The notes under the pieces: model-generated
What the model saw: only the letters and a program-made list of their open reading frames with translations
Told to the model about the DNA's origin: nothing
Database searches by the model: none
Source: Compostibacillus humi
Lineage (GTDB): Bacteria > Bacillota > Bacilli > Bacillales > Amphibacillaceae
Length of the DNA: 54,195 bases
NCBI RefSeq assembly: GCF_014637175.1
Contig: NZ_BMEV01000015.1
Location: 1 to 54,195, forward strand
Direction: 5' to 3'
Shown: piece by piece, positions 8,496-18,030 of the stretch
Layout of the letters: each line of letters begins with the position of its first letter
Position numbering within the stretch: position 1 is the stretch's first letter
Made by a program: the position numbers and the translations under genes

Positions 8496-10115
8496 ATGCG
8501 TATAAATCCTATTCCGTTACATAATCAAACAAAAATCATGGAAGATTATCGTAACTTTAATGAACAAATTCAAAAGTTTTTTTCATACCATCCATTTTCC
8601 GATTTTCACAAAAGGATGAAAGAATTACAGATGCGTCAATTTCCCCGCGAGGAATTGACCGATTTGCTGATTGCCATGAATCAGGAATGGGATGCTCCTC
8701 AATCGACAATACATAATATTAAACGGCTAAAAAAAGATGAAAGTGTCGTTGTTATTGGGGGTCAACAGGCAGGACTTTTAACCGGTCCAATGTATACAAT
8801 CAATAAAATTATCTCGATATTGCAGCTTGCGAAGCAGCAGGAAATGGAACTGGGAATCCCGGTTATTCCTGTCTTCTGGATTGCTGGGGAAGATCATGAT
8901 TTTGCAGAAATAAACCATGTCTATTTGCCGAAAGAAAGGAAAATGGAAAAATTCACTTTCACCGCACAGGTGACAGAAAAACGATCGGTATCCGACATGA
9001 TAATTGATCAGGAAAAATTGGAAATTTGGATCAATAAAATATTTAAGCAGCTGGAAGAAACGGAATACACGAAGGACTTACACCGGCAGATTTTGCGATG
9101 TTTGCAGTCGGCAACATCATTTACAGATTTTTTTGCCCGTCTAATCTTTTGGCTGTTTGATGAAGAAGGCTTGGTGCTTATTGATTCTCATGACGAGCGG
9201 CTCCGGGAAATCGAATCCCCGTATTTTGTGAAAATGATCGAAAAACAGCCAAAAATAAACCATAGTATCCAACAGACGATAGAGCAGCTTAAGGAAAGCG
9301 GGTATGACGTAAACCTGGATTTAGGTGAAAACTGCGGACATCTTTTCTATCACGGAAACAACAGCCGGGTTTTACTGACTCGGGATGCTTCCGGGGAATG
9401 GGTAGGCAAACAGAATGAAGTATCTCTTTCGACGGAACAATTATTGGAAATTGCAAAAAACAGGCCTGAATTATTGAGCAACAATGTCGTTACTAGACCA
9501 TTAATGCAGGAATGTTTATTTCCTTCGATAGCGTTTATTGGCGGTCCCGGTGAAGTTGCATATTGGGCTGCACTGAAAGGCGCATTTCAGATGATGGATA
9601 TGACGATGCCGCCGGTAGTTCCGCGATTATCCTTCACCTATATTGATAGAAAAGTAGAAAAAGCACTGCATCGTTTCGGACTGGATGAATCTTATGCAAT
9701 CGAAAAAGGGGTAGAACATTTCCGCAAAAATTGGTTGGATAAAAAAGCAGATCCGCCGATTGCAGAAACAGTCAGCCATTTAAAGAAAATAATTGCAGAA
9801 GGTCATGAACCGCTTCGAGATATTGCCCAAAATATCCGTTCCGACATTTACCAATTAGCAGAAAAAAATTTGCTTTATCTATATCGGGAAATTGATTTTC
9901 TTGAAAATAGAATGGTGAAAGCGTTAGAAGAAAAGTACGCCAAGGAATGGAATCATTTTGATCTTATTCAAATGTGTCTAAAACCATATGGAGGGCTGCA
10001 GGAACGGATTTGGAACCCGCTGCCGTTGCTCAATAAATACGGCAAAGAATTTATTCGGAACGTAAATAATCATTCTTTAACCTTTGACCATGGGCACTAT
10101 CTCGTCTATTTTTAA
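8496..10115 (+). CDS. bshC: Putative cysteine ligase BshC (bacillithiol synthesis)
   Basis: BshC catalyses, or is required for, the last step of bacillithiol synthesis, adding cysteine to glucosaminyl-malate. Bacillithiol is the low-molecular-weight thiol of Bacillaceae. The protein has a nucleotide-binding core with VVVIGGQQAGLLTGP (about 84-98) and WIAGEDHDFAEINH (about 128-141), and a C-terminal coiled coil (about 425-490). Two adjacent ATGs are available; the second gives eight-base spacing from AAAGGAG and a 539-residue product equal in length to B. subtilis BshC. Neighbouring mraZ downstream is the normal context. A terminator separates the two. Confidence 0.93.
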   Translation: MRINPIPLHNQTKIMEDYRNFNEQIQKFFSYHPFSDFHKRMKELQMRQFPREELTDLLIAMNQEWDAPQSTIHNIKRLKKDESVVVIGGQQAGLLTGPMYTINKIISILQLAKQQEMELGIPVIPVFWIAGEDHDFAEINHVYLPKERKMEKFTFTAQVTEKRSVSDMIIDQEKLEIWINKIFKQLEETEYTKDLHRQILRCLQSATSFTDFFARLIFWLFDEEGLVLIDSHDERLREIESPYFVKMIEKQPKINHSIQQTIEQLKESGYDVNLDLGENCGHLFYHGNNSRVLLTRDASGEWVGKQNEVSLSTEQLLEIAKNRPELLSNNVVTRPLMQECLFPSIAFIGGPGEVAYWAALKGAFQMMDMTMPPVVPRLSFTYIDRKVEKALHRFGLDESYAIEKGVEHFRKNWLDKKADPPIAETVSHLKKIIAEGHEPLRDIAQNIRSDIYQLAEKNLLYLYREIDFLENRMVKALEEKYAKEWNHFDLIQMCLKPYGGLQERIWNPLPLLNKYGKEFIRNVNNHSLTFDHGHYLVYF

Positions 10116-10120
10116 ATGGT

Positions 10121-10140
10121 CCGCCACTTTCCGCCACTTT
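10121..10140 (-). promoter_or_regulatory. Inverted pair of MraZ-box-like repeats
   Basis: Two exact tandem copies of CCGCCACTTT start five bases after the bshC stop. Read on the minus strand they are two copies of AAAGTGGCGG at 10-bp spacing, the GTGG direct-repeat layout bound by MraZ. They face away from mraZ, about 90 bp upstream of the forward array. Binding is inferred from the pattern only. Confidence 0.45.
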
Positions 10141-10144
10141 TAAT

Positions 10145-10182
10145 AAAAATGCTGTCATTATTGATATGACAGCATTTTTTTA
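10145..10182 (+). terminator. Terminator of bshC
   Basis: AAAAATGCTGTCAT and ATGACAGCATTTTT form a long stem around a 7-base loop, followed by a T-run. It insulates mraZ from bshC transcription. Confidence 0.88.
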
Positions 10183-10230
10183 TTTGGCAATAGTTAAAAA
10201 TACTTATTTTGCCCAAATGCTTGAAATCGG

Positions 10231-10260
10231 GTGGTAGAAAGTGGGGGGATGTGGTAATAT
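10231..10260 (+). promoter_or_regulatory. MraZ operator: three GTGG repeats at 10-bp spacing
   Basis: GTGG occurs at 10231, 10241 and 10251, exactly one helical turn apart, 30-60 bases before the mraZ start. A further AAGTGGGGGG at 10271-10280 is two bases out of phase. MraZ is known to bind such direct repeats in its own promoter and repress the dcw operon. A -10-like TAATAT overlaps the third repeat, as expected of an autoregulatory site. Confidence 0.7.
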
Positions 10261-10291
10261 AAAAATATGAAAGTGGGGGGCAGTGTTTACA

Positions 10292-10729
10292 ATGTTCATG
10301 GGTGAATATTTGCACAATATCGATCAAAAAGGAAGAGTAATCGTGCCTTCCAAGTTCAGAGAAGAACTTGGGGAAAAATTTGTTGTTACCCGTGGATTGG
10401 ACCAATGTTTATTTTGTTACCCCCTACATGAATGGAAAATATTGGAAGAAAAACTGAAAAAACTGCCTTTAACGAAAAAGGATGCCCGTGCCTTTACACG
10501 TTTCTTCTTTTCCGGAGCAGTAGAATGTGAAATAGATAAACAGGGAAGAATAAATATCCCGTTAACTTTAAGAAAATATGCCGGATTGGAGAAAGAATGT
10601 GCAATTATCGGTGTTTCGAATCGAATCGAAATTTGGGCAAATGATAAGTGGGAGGAATATGTAGACACCTCCGAAGAATCGTTTGCTGAAATTGCCGAAA
10701 ATCTAATGGATTTCGATATAAACTTTTAA
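10292..10729 (+). CDS. mraZ: Transcriptional regulator / division protein MraZ
   Basis: MraZ is an AbrB-fold DNA-binding protein that forms a multimeric ring and autoregulates the division and cell-wall cluster it heads. The 145-residue product has two SpoVT/AbrB-type domains: [21 protein letters not shown] (starting at residue 3, split here as [10 protein letters not shown] and [10 protein letters not shown]) and [14 protein letters not shown] (about 70-84). The ATG giving MFMGEY was chosen because homologues start there; a GTG nine bases upstream leaves only two bases to the G-rich Shine-Dalgarno. GTGG operator repeats lie upstream and rsmH follows after 21 bases. Confidence 0.95.
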   Translation: MFMGEYLHNIDQKGRVIVPSKFREELGEKFVVTRGLDQCLFCYPLHEWKILEEKLKKLPLTKKDARAFTRFFFSGAVECEIDKQGRINIPLTLRKYAGLEKECAIIGVSNRIEIWANDKWEEYVDTSEESFAEIAENLMDFDINF

Positions 10730-10750
10730 CGTAAAAGCGGTGATATCATC

Positions 10751-11713
10751 ATGTTTGAACATGTCAGTGTATTAAAAGAAGAAACGATTGCCGGATTGGA
10801 AATAAAACCGGATGGAACGTATGTCGACTGTACCCTAGGTGCTGGAGGACACTCGGAGCAAATTGCTTCCAGGCTTAATGAGGACGGGCTCCTTATTGCC
10901 TTTGATCAGGACAAAATCGCACTGGAAAATGCGAAAAGGCGGCTAGCGCCGTATGAAAAGCAAATCATCTATGTTCATGCAAATTTTAAATTTTTGGAAG
11001 AAGAATTGCTTGAGCGAAACATCAAGGAAGTGGACGGAGTTCTTTTTGATCTAGGAGTGTCTTCTCCCCAGCTTGATCATGGGGAAAGGGGATTCAGCTA
11101 CCATCAGGATGCTTTATTGGATATGCGGATGGACCAATCCCAAAGATTAACTGCAAGACATATTGTAAATGAATGGGACTATCATGAGCTTGTCCGGATA
11201 TTTTTTCAGTACGGTGAGGAAAAGTTTTCAAAACAGATAGCCCGAAAAATAGAGGAATACCGCAAGAAAAAGGAGATAGAGCGGACAGGGGAATTGGTAG
11301 ATATTGTTAAAGAAGCAATTCCGGCCCCTGCACGACGAAAGGGAGGACACCCGGCAAAGCGGATTTTTCAAGCTTTGCGAATTGCAGTCAACGATGAATT
11401 AAATGCTTTTCAAAGCGCATTAAATCAGGCAGCTAAATTGACGCGGATTCACGGAAGAATTGCGGTTATAACATTTCATTCTTTAGAAGACAGAATTTGT
11501 AAACAAGCTTTCAAAAAATGGAGTACCCCAAAAGAAACCCCTCGGAATTTGCCGGTTTTGCCGAAGGAATTTGAAGCTCCTTTCAAACTGGTTACGAAAA
11601 AACCAATTACTCCTTCGGAACAGGAACTGGAAAATAATCGGCGGGCACGTTCTGCCAAGCTTCGTATCGCAGAGAAGATCAATCCGTGGGACGAATCTTT
11701 TTCTGCAAAATAA
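10751..11713 (+). CDS. rsmH: 16S rRNA (cytosine(1402)-N(4))-methyltransferase RsmH
   Basis: RsmH (MraW) methylates the N4 of C1402 in the P-site region of 16S rRNA. The 320-residue protein has the SAM-binding motif [10 protein letters not shown] (about 28-37), [13 protein letters not shown] (catalytic-loop region) and the C-terminal ITFHSLEDR and [11 protein letters not shown] signatures of the family. AAGCGGTGA precedes the ATG. It is the second gene of the dcw cluster, between mraZ and ftsL, as in nearly all Bacillaceae. Confidence 0.96.
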   Translation: MFEHVSVLKEETIAGLEIKPDGTYVDCTLGAGGHSEQIASRLNEDGLLIAFDQDKIALENAKRRLAPYEKQIIYVHANFKFLEEELLERNIKEVDGVLFDLGVSSPQLDHGERGFSYHQDALLDMRMDQSQRLTARHIVNEWDYHELVRIFFQYGEEKFSKQIARKIEEYRKKKEIERTGELVDIVKEAIPAPARRKGGHPAKRIFQALRIAVNDELNAFQSALNQAAKLTRIHGRIAVITFHSLEDRICKQAFKKWSTPKETPRNLPVLPKEFEAPFKLVTKKPITPSEQELENNRRARSAKLRIAEKINPWDESFSAK

Positions 11714-11827
11714 TTGTTGGACAATAGTTTTTCCTTAACCATCTACGGTATTAGCAAAAATTTGTTATAAATGCATGGAGTTTTCAAAGAGAAGAGAAAC
11801 TTTTTTGAGAGGAAGGACGGAGGAAAG

Positions 11828-12205
11828 ATGAGTGTAAATCATGCGAGAAATTGGCGCCAAATGTATCCTCAAGAAATACCAAAACCTAACCAGCAAGTGA
11901 AAGTAAAAGTCAGAACGAGCGGATGGATTACAAAGGGAGAAAAAGTAATCTATTCTTTCATATGCCTTCTTTTTATTTGCTTTGGCATTTTTATCGTTTC
12001 CTATTCTTCATCATTGGATCAGCTGAACCGGGAAGTGCAGACGATAGAAAGCAAGGTTCAGGAACAACAAATTAAAAACGAAGGTTTAACCTTTGAGAAA
12101 AAAGAATTAAGCAGACCAGAAAGAATTATTTCCATTGCTGAGAAAAACGGCTTGAAGATTCAGGATACAAAGGTGAAACAGGCGAAGGAATTAACACGTG
12201 AATAG
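11828..12205 (+). CDS. ftsL: Cell division protein FtsL
   Basis: FtsL is a bitopic divisome protein that forms a periplasmic-side coiled coil with DivIC and links to DivIB and PBP2B. The 125-residue product has a basic cytoplasmic N-terminus, one transmembrane segment (about 40-60) and a leucine-zipper-like coiled coil (about 61-95), ending in the conserved RPERIISIAEKNGL. The ATG follows GGAGGAAAG directly; an in-frame ATG at 11771 would add 19 residues without a Shine-Dalgarno. Pairwise identity in this family is low, so identification relies on position and topology. Confidence 0.9.
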   Translation: MSVNHARNWRQMYPQEIPKPNQQVKVKVRTSGWITKGEKVIYSFICLLFICFGIFIVSYSSSLDQLNREVQTIESKVQEQQIKNEGLTFEKKELSRPERIISIAEKNGLKIQDTKVKQAKELTRE

Positions 12206-12220
12206 GGGAAGGAATGGCAA

Positions 12221-14446
12221 ATGAAAAAGAACCGAACGACCCATGCCATGTCTGGCGTATTTATTATTGTTTTTTCATTGCTGTTTCTGCTATTGGCCGG
12301 CCGTTTCATGTATATTCAGGCAACTGGAGAGGTGGCCGGTGTTTCGCTGGAACAATGGGCAAAGGAAAAACGGACGACTTCTTATCCCCTTAGTTCAGAA
12401 AGGGGAAAAATTTTTGATAAAAATGGCATGACTTTAGCATATGATATGCCGGTTTACCGGTTATATGCCATCATCAGCGAAGAATATTCCAAAGGAATGG
12501 AAGAACCGCTCCATGTCGTGGATCCAGCCGCAACTGCAAAGGCGCTTGCCCCTATCCTGGATGTCGATGAAAAGGATATATTAACGCCAATTGAAAATGG
12601 ACTGAAAAACAACAAATTCCAAGTGGAATTTGGCAAGATTGGCAAGAACCTCTCACAAAATAAGAGAGACGAAATCCTCGCTTTAAACCTGCCCGGAATT
12701 TATTTTGAAGAAGACTCCTTGCGCAATTATCCAAACGGAACTTTTGCTACTCATATTATCGGGTTCGCCCGAGAAATGGATGTGGAAAAGGAAGGGGAAG
12801 TTACAAAAGAAATTGCCGGTGTAACGGGCATTGAAAGGGAAATGAATGACATCCTCAAAGGGGAGGATGGCTACATCTCCTATCAGCGGGATAGATACAA
12901 TAAAAAGTTATTGGATGCAGATGAAATTGTAAAAAAACCAAAAGACGGTCATGATGTGTATTTGACAATTGACCAAAAAATTCAGACCCTGCTGGAAGAT
13001 GTACTTACCGATGTCCAGGAAGAGTACAATCCGGAACGTATTACTGCCATCGTAATGAATCCGAAGACAGGGGAAATATTGGCGATGGGAAATCGGCCGA
13101 GCTACAACCCGAATAATCCAGCAAACGTGGAAAACTGGTATAATGATGCAATTTCTTCTCCGTTTGAACCCGGATCAACGATGAAAATCTTCACGTGGGC
13201 ATCGGCGATTGAAGCAGGGGTGTACAACGGAAATGAAGGCTTCATGTCCGGAGAGTACCAGGTGAACGAAAAAATTGTCCCTATCCGGGACCATAACCAA
13301 GGCAGGGGATGGGGAGTCATTTCCTATGATGAAGGATTTACCCGCTCTTCCAACGTGGCCGCTGCCAGACTCGTATGGGAAAAAATGGGAACCGACACTT
13401 TCCACGAATATTTGCAGGCCTTTGATTTAGATAAAGAAACGGGAATTGACCTTCCGGGTGAGATTCAAGGACAAATTTTATACAATTGGCCTCGTGAGAA
13501 ATTAACAACTGCCTTCGGGCAAGGTTCAACGTTAACGCCAATCCAGCAGATGAAAGCAGCTACCGCTATTGCCAATGACGGGAAGATGATGCAGCCGTAT
13601 GTAATTCAAAAAATTGTTGACCCATCTACCGGCAAAGTAATTGAAGAAAAGGAACCGACCGTAGTGAAAGAACCGATTTCCCCGGAAACGGCGAAAGAAG
13701 TGTTACAGTTAATGGATTCGGCGGTTAACGGCAAACATGCAACCGGGAAAAATTACCAGCTGGAAGGTTATACGGTGGGGGGGAAAACGGGTACCGCCCA
13801 AATTCCCGATCCGAATGGAAACGGCTATTTAACTGGACGGAATAATTATGTATTTTCCTTTCTTGGTGTTGCACCGGTGGAAGATCCAGAGCTGATGATG
13901 TATGTGGCCGTGAAACAGCCCGAATTGGGAGATAAGCCTAGTTCCGAACCGGCTGCAAAAATATTTAAAACAGTAATGGGGAATAGTTTGCGCTATTTAA
14001 ACATCGAGCCGGATATGGAAGAGGAAAAGAATGTAGAACTCGTCACCGTTCCTGACTTAAAGGGTCAGAACCCTTCCGAAGCGAAACAGCGGTTAAGCGA
14101 TTTAGGTCTAAATCCGGTTGTAATTGGCGACGGGAATAAAATTATTGCCGCAAGCGTGGATGCTGGAGAAGAAGTATTGTCTCAGAAACGGGTTTTCCTC
14201 GTTACAGATAATCCGAAAATGCCAAATATTATCGGCTGGTCTGTGCGGGATGTTGTCCAGCTGGCAGACTTAATGGAGCTCAAAATGGAAGTGCTCGGAG
14301 GCGGATACGCGATATCCCAAAGCATTGAGGCAGGCACTGCTCTGAAGAAAAACGACTACTTAGGGGTGGAGTTTGCTGAACCGAACATAGGGAATAAGGA
14401 AACAAATGATGAAGCAGAAAATAATGTTGACCATGAATCCGGATAA
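12221..14446 (+). CDS. pbpB: Penicillin-binding protein 2B (division transpeptidase)
   Basis: This class B PBP is the essential septal DD-transpeptidase. The 741-residue protein has an N-terminal membrane anchor (about 11-31), a PBP dimerisation domain, and a transpeptidase domain with the nucleophile motif STMK (Ser319, Lys322), SSN (376-378) and KTG (522-524). Two C-terminal PASTA domains follow (about 605-735), as in B. subtilis PBP2B. GGGGAAGGAA precedes the ATG. It lies between ftsL and spoVD, the usual order. Beta-lactam sensitivity of the active site is a family property. Confidence 0.95.
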   Translation: MKKNRTTHAMSGVFIIVFSLLFLLLAGRFMYIQATGEVAGVSLEQWAKEKRTTSYPLSSERGKIFDKNGMTLAYDMPVYRLYAIISEEYSKGMEEPLHVVDPAATAKALAPILDVDEKDILTPIENGLKNNKFQVEFGKIGKNLSQNKRDEILALNLPGIYFEEDSLRNYPNGTFATHIIGFAREMDVEKEGEVTKEIAGVTGIEREMNDILKGEDGYISYQRDRYNKKLLDADEIVKKPKDGHDVYLTIDQKIQTLLEDVLTDVQEEYNPERITAIVMNPKTGEILAMGNRPSYNPNNPANVENWYNDAISSPFEPGSTMKIFTWASAIEAGVYNGNEGFMSGEYQVNEKIVPIRDHNQGRGWGVISYDEGFTRSSNVAAARLVWEKMGTDTFHEYLQAFDLDKETGIDLPGEIQGQILYNWPREKLTTAFGQGSTLTPIQQMKAATAIANDGKMMQPYVIQKIVDPSTGKVIEEKEPTVVKEPISPETAKEVLQLMDSAVNGKHATGKNYQLEGYTVGGKTGTAQIPDPNGNGYLTGRNNYVFSFLGVAPVEDPELMMYVAVKQPELGDKPSSEPAAKIFKTVMGNSLRYLNIEPDMEEEKNVELVTVPDLKGQNPSEAKQRLSDLGLNPVVIGDGNKIIAASVDAGEEVLSQKRVFLVTDNPKMPNIIGWSVRDVVQLADLMELKMEVLGGGYAISQSIEAGTALKKNDYLGVEFAEPNIGNKETNDEAENNVDHESG

Positions 14447-14470
14447 GCCCTTCGAATAAAAGAAACAGTG

Positions 14471-14499
14471 TTCTATTACGTTTTCTAACGTCATATAGT
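14471..14499 (+). promoter_or_regulatory. Candidate sigma-E promoter of spoVD
   Basis: TTCTATT and CATATAGT are separated by 14 bases, matching sigma-E -35 and -10 elements with few mismatches, 35 bases before the spoVD start. The spacer holds a perfect ACGTT-TTCT-AACGT dyad. B. subtilis spoVD is a known mother-cell gene; this location is my reading. Confidence 0.5.
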
Positions 14500-14533
14500 T
14501 GATACAAGCCTACCTATGGAAAAGGGGATAGAA

Positions 14534-16459
14534 ATGAAACGTGTATCACAAGTGATCGTTAGAAAACGAATAGTTACTGTTTTTCTTTTTGGTTTGCTTA
14601 TTTTCCTCATTATTGTCATTCGTCTTGGCTATGTCCAATTTTTTTTAGGCAAAGAATTGGTCGGACAAGCCAATGATTTATGGACGAGAGATATCATCTT
14701 TGAGCCAGAAAGAGGACTGATACTTGATAGAAATGGAGATATACTTGCTGAAAATGTGACTGCCCCTTCCATCGTCATCATCCCGAGGCAAATTACAAAT
14801 CCTGAAGATACAGCGGAAAAATTGGCGCAGATTCTCGGTATGGAAGCAAATAAAGTGTATGCCTCAATTACAAAAAATACGTCCAGTGTTAATTTGCGGC
14901 CAGAGGGGATTAAAATAACCGAAGCGGAAGAGCAGGCGATTCGGGAATTAAATTTGCCTGGCGTTTATTTGGCGAAGGATTCAAAGCGGCATTACCCGTA
15001 TGGGAAAGCTTTGTCTCATGTGTTAGGATTTGCTGGAATAGATAATCAAGGTTTGATGGGGCTGGAACTATATTATGACGAAAAATTAAAAGGCGAAAAA
15101 GGCAGTCTTTCGTTCTATTCCGATGCGAAAGGAAGAAGGCTGGAAACATTGGCTGATGAATATAACCCTCCAACAGACGGAATGCATATGCAAACGACGA
15201 TTGATTCAAGAGTGCAGACGATTATGGAAAGGGAACTGGATATCGCGGAAGCCAAATTTAATCCGGATTCTGCCTTGGCCATTGCGGTTAATCCAAAAAC
15301 TGGAGGAGTTCTTGGGATGACTTCCAGGCCAAATTTCCATCCGGAAAACTATCAAGAGGTGGATCAGTCGGTCTTTAACCGGAATTTGCCGATTTGGAGC
15401 ACCTATGAACCTGGTTCGACTTTTAAAATTATTACTTTGGCAGCCTCGCTGGAGGAAAATACGATCGATTTGGTAGATGATCATTTCCACGATGACGGAG
15501 CAATTAAAGTAGGGGGCGCAACGATACATTGCTGGAAACGGGGTGGACATGGCGAACAGAGCTACCTGGAAGTAGTGCAAAATTCCTGCAACCCCGGTTT
15601 TGTGAACCTTGGCCAAAAGCTTGGCACCGAGCGGCTCTTTTCCTATATTAAAAATTTCGGCTTTGGTGAAAAGACAGGCATCGACTTGCAGGGGGAAGCA
15701 AGCGGCATCTTGTTTTCCCAAGATAAGATTGGTCCTGTTGAGCTGGCGACTACTTCCTTCGGCCAAGGGGTGTCCGTTACACCGATCCAGCAAGTGATGG
15801 CGGTAGCTGCAGCGGTAAACGGAGGGTATTTGTATGAGCCATACATAGCAGAAGCATGGATTGACCCTAAAACGGGGAAAACGGTCGAGAAGCGGGAACC
15901 AAAGGTGAAGAAACGGGTTATTTCCGAACAAACGTCGAAGGAAATACGCCATGCGCTGGAAAGTGTCGTTGCCCACGGTACCGGCAGACCTGCATACGTG
16001 GAAGGCTATCGGGTAGGAGGAAAAACGGGAACTGCCCAAAAGGTAGGCCCGGACGGAAGATATATGGAAAATAATTACATCGTTTCTTTTATCGGTTTTG
16101 CCCCCGCCGATGATCCGGAAATTGTCGTCTACGTTGCGGTAGATAATCCGAAAAATACGGTCCAGTTTGGCGGGACGGTGGCTGCCCCGATTGTAGGAAA
16201 TATTTTGGAAGATAGTTTGCGGGTGCTTGGAGTCGAAGAGAGGGAAGGCGGGCTCGACAAGAAATATTTATGGCCGGAAGAGCCGCCTGTCGAAGTACCA
16301 AATTTAATCGGCAAAAAGACTGGTGAGCTTTCCGAAATGCTTATTCCTTTGTCTGTGGAGACGAGCGGAAAGGGAGATGTCATTATCGACCAGTCTCCTG
16401 CACCTGGAACGAAACTGGAACCTGGCTCCACCTTGCGCATATATGTAACAGAAAATTAA
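14534..16459 (+). CDS. spoVD: Stage V sporulation protein D (cortex transpeptidase)
   Basis: SpoVD is the class B penicillin-binding protein for spore cortex peptidoglycan, working with the SEDS protein SpoVE at the outer forespore membrane. The 641-residue product has an N-terminal anchor (about 12-32), a dimerisation domain and the catalytic motifs STFK (Ser295, Lys298), SCN (351-353) and KTG (497-499), plus one C-terminal PASTA domain (about 578-641). The ATG six bases after AAAGGGG was chosen; another ATG 18 bases upstream overlaps that site. The single PASTA domain and the position between pbpB and murE identify it as SpoVD rather than a second division PBP. Confidence 0.95.
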   Translation: MKRVSQVIVRKRIVTVFLFGLLIFLIIVIRLGYVQFFLGKELVGQANDLWTRDIIFEPERGLILDRNGDILAENVTAPSIVIIPRQITNPEDTAEKLAQILGMEANKVYASITKNTSSVNLRPEGIKITEAEEQAIRELNLPGVYLAKDSKRHYPYGKALSHVLGFAGIDNQGLMGLELYYDEKLKGEKGSLSFYSDAKGRRLETLADEYNPPTDGMHMQTTIDSRVQTIMERELDIAEAKFNPDSALAIAVNPKTGGVLGMTSRPNFHPENYQEVDQSVFNRNLPIWSTYEPGSTFKIITLAASLEENTIDLVDDHFHDDGAIKVGGATIHCWKRGGHGEQSYLEVVQNSCNPGFVNLGQKLGTERLFSYIKNFGFGEKTGIDLQGEASGILFSQDKIGPVELATTSFGQGVSVTPIQQVMAVAAAVNGGYLYEPYIAEAWIDPKTGKTVEKREPKVKKRVISEQTSKEIRHALESVVAHGTGRPAYVEGYRVGGKTGTAQKVGPDGRYMENNYIVSFIGFAPADDPEIVVYVAVDNPKNTVQFGGTVAAPIVGNILEDSLRVLGVEEREGGLDKKYLWPEEPPVEVPNLIGKKTGELSEMLIPLSVETSGKGDVIIDQSPAPGTKLEPGSTLRIYVTEN

Positions 16460-16479
16460 TCGTGTGCGGAAATGAAATC

Positions 16480-16488
16480 TGCTATAAT
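16480..16488 (+). promoter_or_regulatory. Extended -10 promoter before murE
   Basis: TGCTATAAT is a consensus TATAAT with the TGn extension, 66 bases upstream of murE and after the spoVD stop. The -35 region is weak. It would provide vegetative transcription of the mur genes independent of sporulation-specific spoVD. Confidence 0.55.
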
Positions 16489-16554
16489 TGAGTAGCGAAA
16501 TATAAATGGACTAAAAGAATCACTGAATATGACATAAAAAAGGGTGTTAAGAAC

Positions 16555-18027
16555 GTGAAATTACGTGAATTACTAGCCAATATCCCATTTTACAAATCAG
16601 AAGGAAATGTGGAACATATCGAAATTAACGGAATAGAAACGGATTCAAGGAAAGTCCGCTCTGGTGATTTGTTTATATGCATCCCAGGATTTACGGTAGA
16701 CGGTCACGACTTTGCACAAGAGGCAGTTCGTAAAGGAGCAGTCGCGGTGATTGCCGAAAAACCGCTTTCCGTTGAAGTGCCGGTCGTCATTGTGGAGGAC
16801 ACTTCCAGGGTATTGCCGTTCCTAGCAGTCCAATTTTTTCAAAATCCGACGAAGAATCTATCCCTTATCGGTGTGACAGGAACGAACGGAAAAACGACGA
16901 TTACGTATGTATTGGAAAAAATTTTTCGAGCGTACGGGCAAAAAACAGGGGTTATCGGAACAATTCAAGTAAAAGTGGGGGAAGATATTTACCCGGCGGT
17001 GAACACAACGCCGGATGCTTTGGAACTGCAGCGGCTGTTTCATCATATGAATAGGGAACAGGTAGATACAGCGATTATGGAAGTATCTTCCCATGCTCTT
17101 GATTTAGGAAGGGTTTACGGATGTGATTATGATATCGCCATCTTTACGAATCTTTCACAAGACCATTTAGATTATCATAAAGATATGGAGGATTACTTGC
17201 GGGCGAAAAGCCTGCTATTTAGCCAGCTGGGAAACAGCTATGGAGAAGGAAAAGGGAAGTTTGCCATCCTAAATGCGGATGATTCCTCCTTCCTGTTGCT
17301 GAAAAAGAGCACAGCACAAAAGGTAATTACTTACGGCTGTGAAAAGGAAGCGCAATTTAAAGCGGATGACATCGTTTTAACTGCGGCTGGGACAGAATTT
17401 ACATTACAAACCCCTTTAGGGTCAACAAAAATTAAAAGTAAGTTAATCGGCAAATTTAATGTATATAATATGCTGGCTGCTGCTGCTGCCGCTGTTTCTT
17501 ACGGCATTCCTCTGGATACGGTAAAAAAGGCATTGGCAGAGATGAACGGTGTAAACGGAAGATTTGAAGTGGTGACGACAGATGAACCATATACGGTCAT
17601 TGTTGACTATGCCCATACTCCGGATTCCTTGGAAAATGTCTTAAAAACGGCCAATGAATTTGCGAAAGGAAAAACGTATGTTGTTGTCGGCTGCGGCGGT
17701 GACAGAGATCGGTCCAAACGGCCGCTTATGGCAAATATTGCCGTAACGCATGCTTCCCATGCATTATTTACGTCGGATAATCCCCGGACCGAAGATCCGA
17801 TGGCAATTTTGAACGATATGGTGGAAGGACTGGATGCATCCCATTCCTTTGAAGTGATTGCCGATCGGAAGGAAGCAATTGAAAAAGCGATAGCCTACGC
17901 CAAACCGGATGATATCATTATCATAGCCGGAAAAGGACACGAAACGTATCAAATTATCGGCCATAAAAAACACCATTTTGATGACCGGGAAGTGGCCAGA
18001 CAGGCAATTCAAGCAAAGGGGAAATGA
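16555..18027 (+). CDS. murE: UDP-MurNAc-L-Ala-D-Glu:meso-diaminopimelate ligase MurE
   Basis: MurE adds the third stem residue to the peptidoglycan precursor in the cytoplasm using ATP. The 490-residue Mur ligase has the ATP loop GTNGKTT (109-115), a central domain with [12 protein letters not shown], and a C-terminal domain carrying DNPR (408-411). DNPR is the specificity motif for meso-diaminopimelate; lysine-adding enzymes differ here, so the wall is of the meso-DAP type. The start is a GTG about nine bases after AAGGGTG. It follows an extended -10 promoter and is tightly followed by murF. Confidence 0.96.
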   Translation: MKLRELLANIPFYKSEGNVEHIEINGIETDSRKVRSGDLFICIPGFTVDGHDFAQEAVRKGAVAVIAEKPLSVEVPVVIVEDTSRVLPFLAVQFFQNPTKNLSLIGVTGTNGKTTITYVLEKIFRAYGQKTGVIGTIQVKVGEDIYPAVNTTPDALELQRLFHHMNREQVDTAIMEVSSHALDLGRVYGCDYDIAIFTNLSQDHLDYHKDMEDYLRAKSLLFSQLGNSYGEGKGKFAILNADDSSFLLLKKSTAQKVITYGCEKEAQFKADDIVLTAAGTEFTLQTPLGSTKIKSKLIGKFNVYNMLAAAAAAVSYGIPLDTVKKALAEMNGVNGRFEVVTTDEPYTVIVDYAHTPDSLENVLKTANEFAKGKTYVVVGCGGDRDRSKRPLMANIAVTHASHALFTSDNPRTEDPMAILNDMVEGLDASHSFEVIADRKEAIEKAIAYAKPDDIIIIAGKGHETYQIIGHKKHHFDDREVARQAIQAKGK

Positions 18028-18030
18028 TTC

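Noticed and set aside
10121-10140. Tandem CCGCCACTTT as a simple duplication artefact
   Set aside because: It is only two copies, but its GTGG content on the minus strand and the 10-bp period match the mraZ operator nearby, so it was kept as a finding rather than dismissed.
15206-16039. Minus-strand 277-codon ORF opposite spoVD
   Set aside because: It is antisense to the transpeptidase domain, with no start signal and no recognisable domain.
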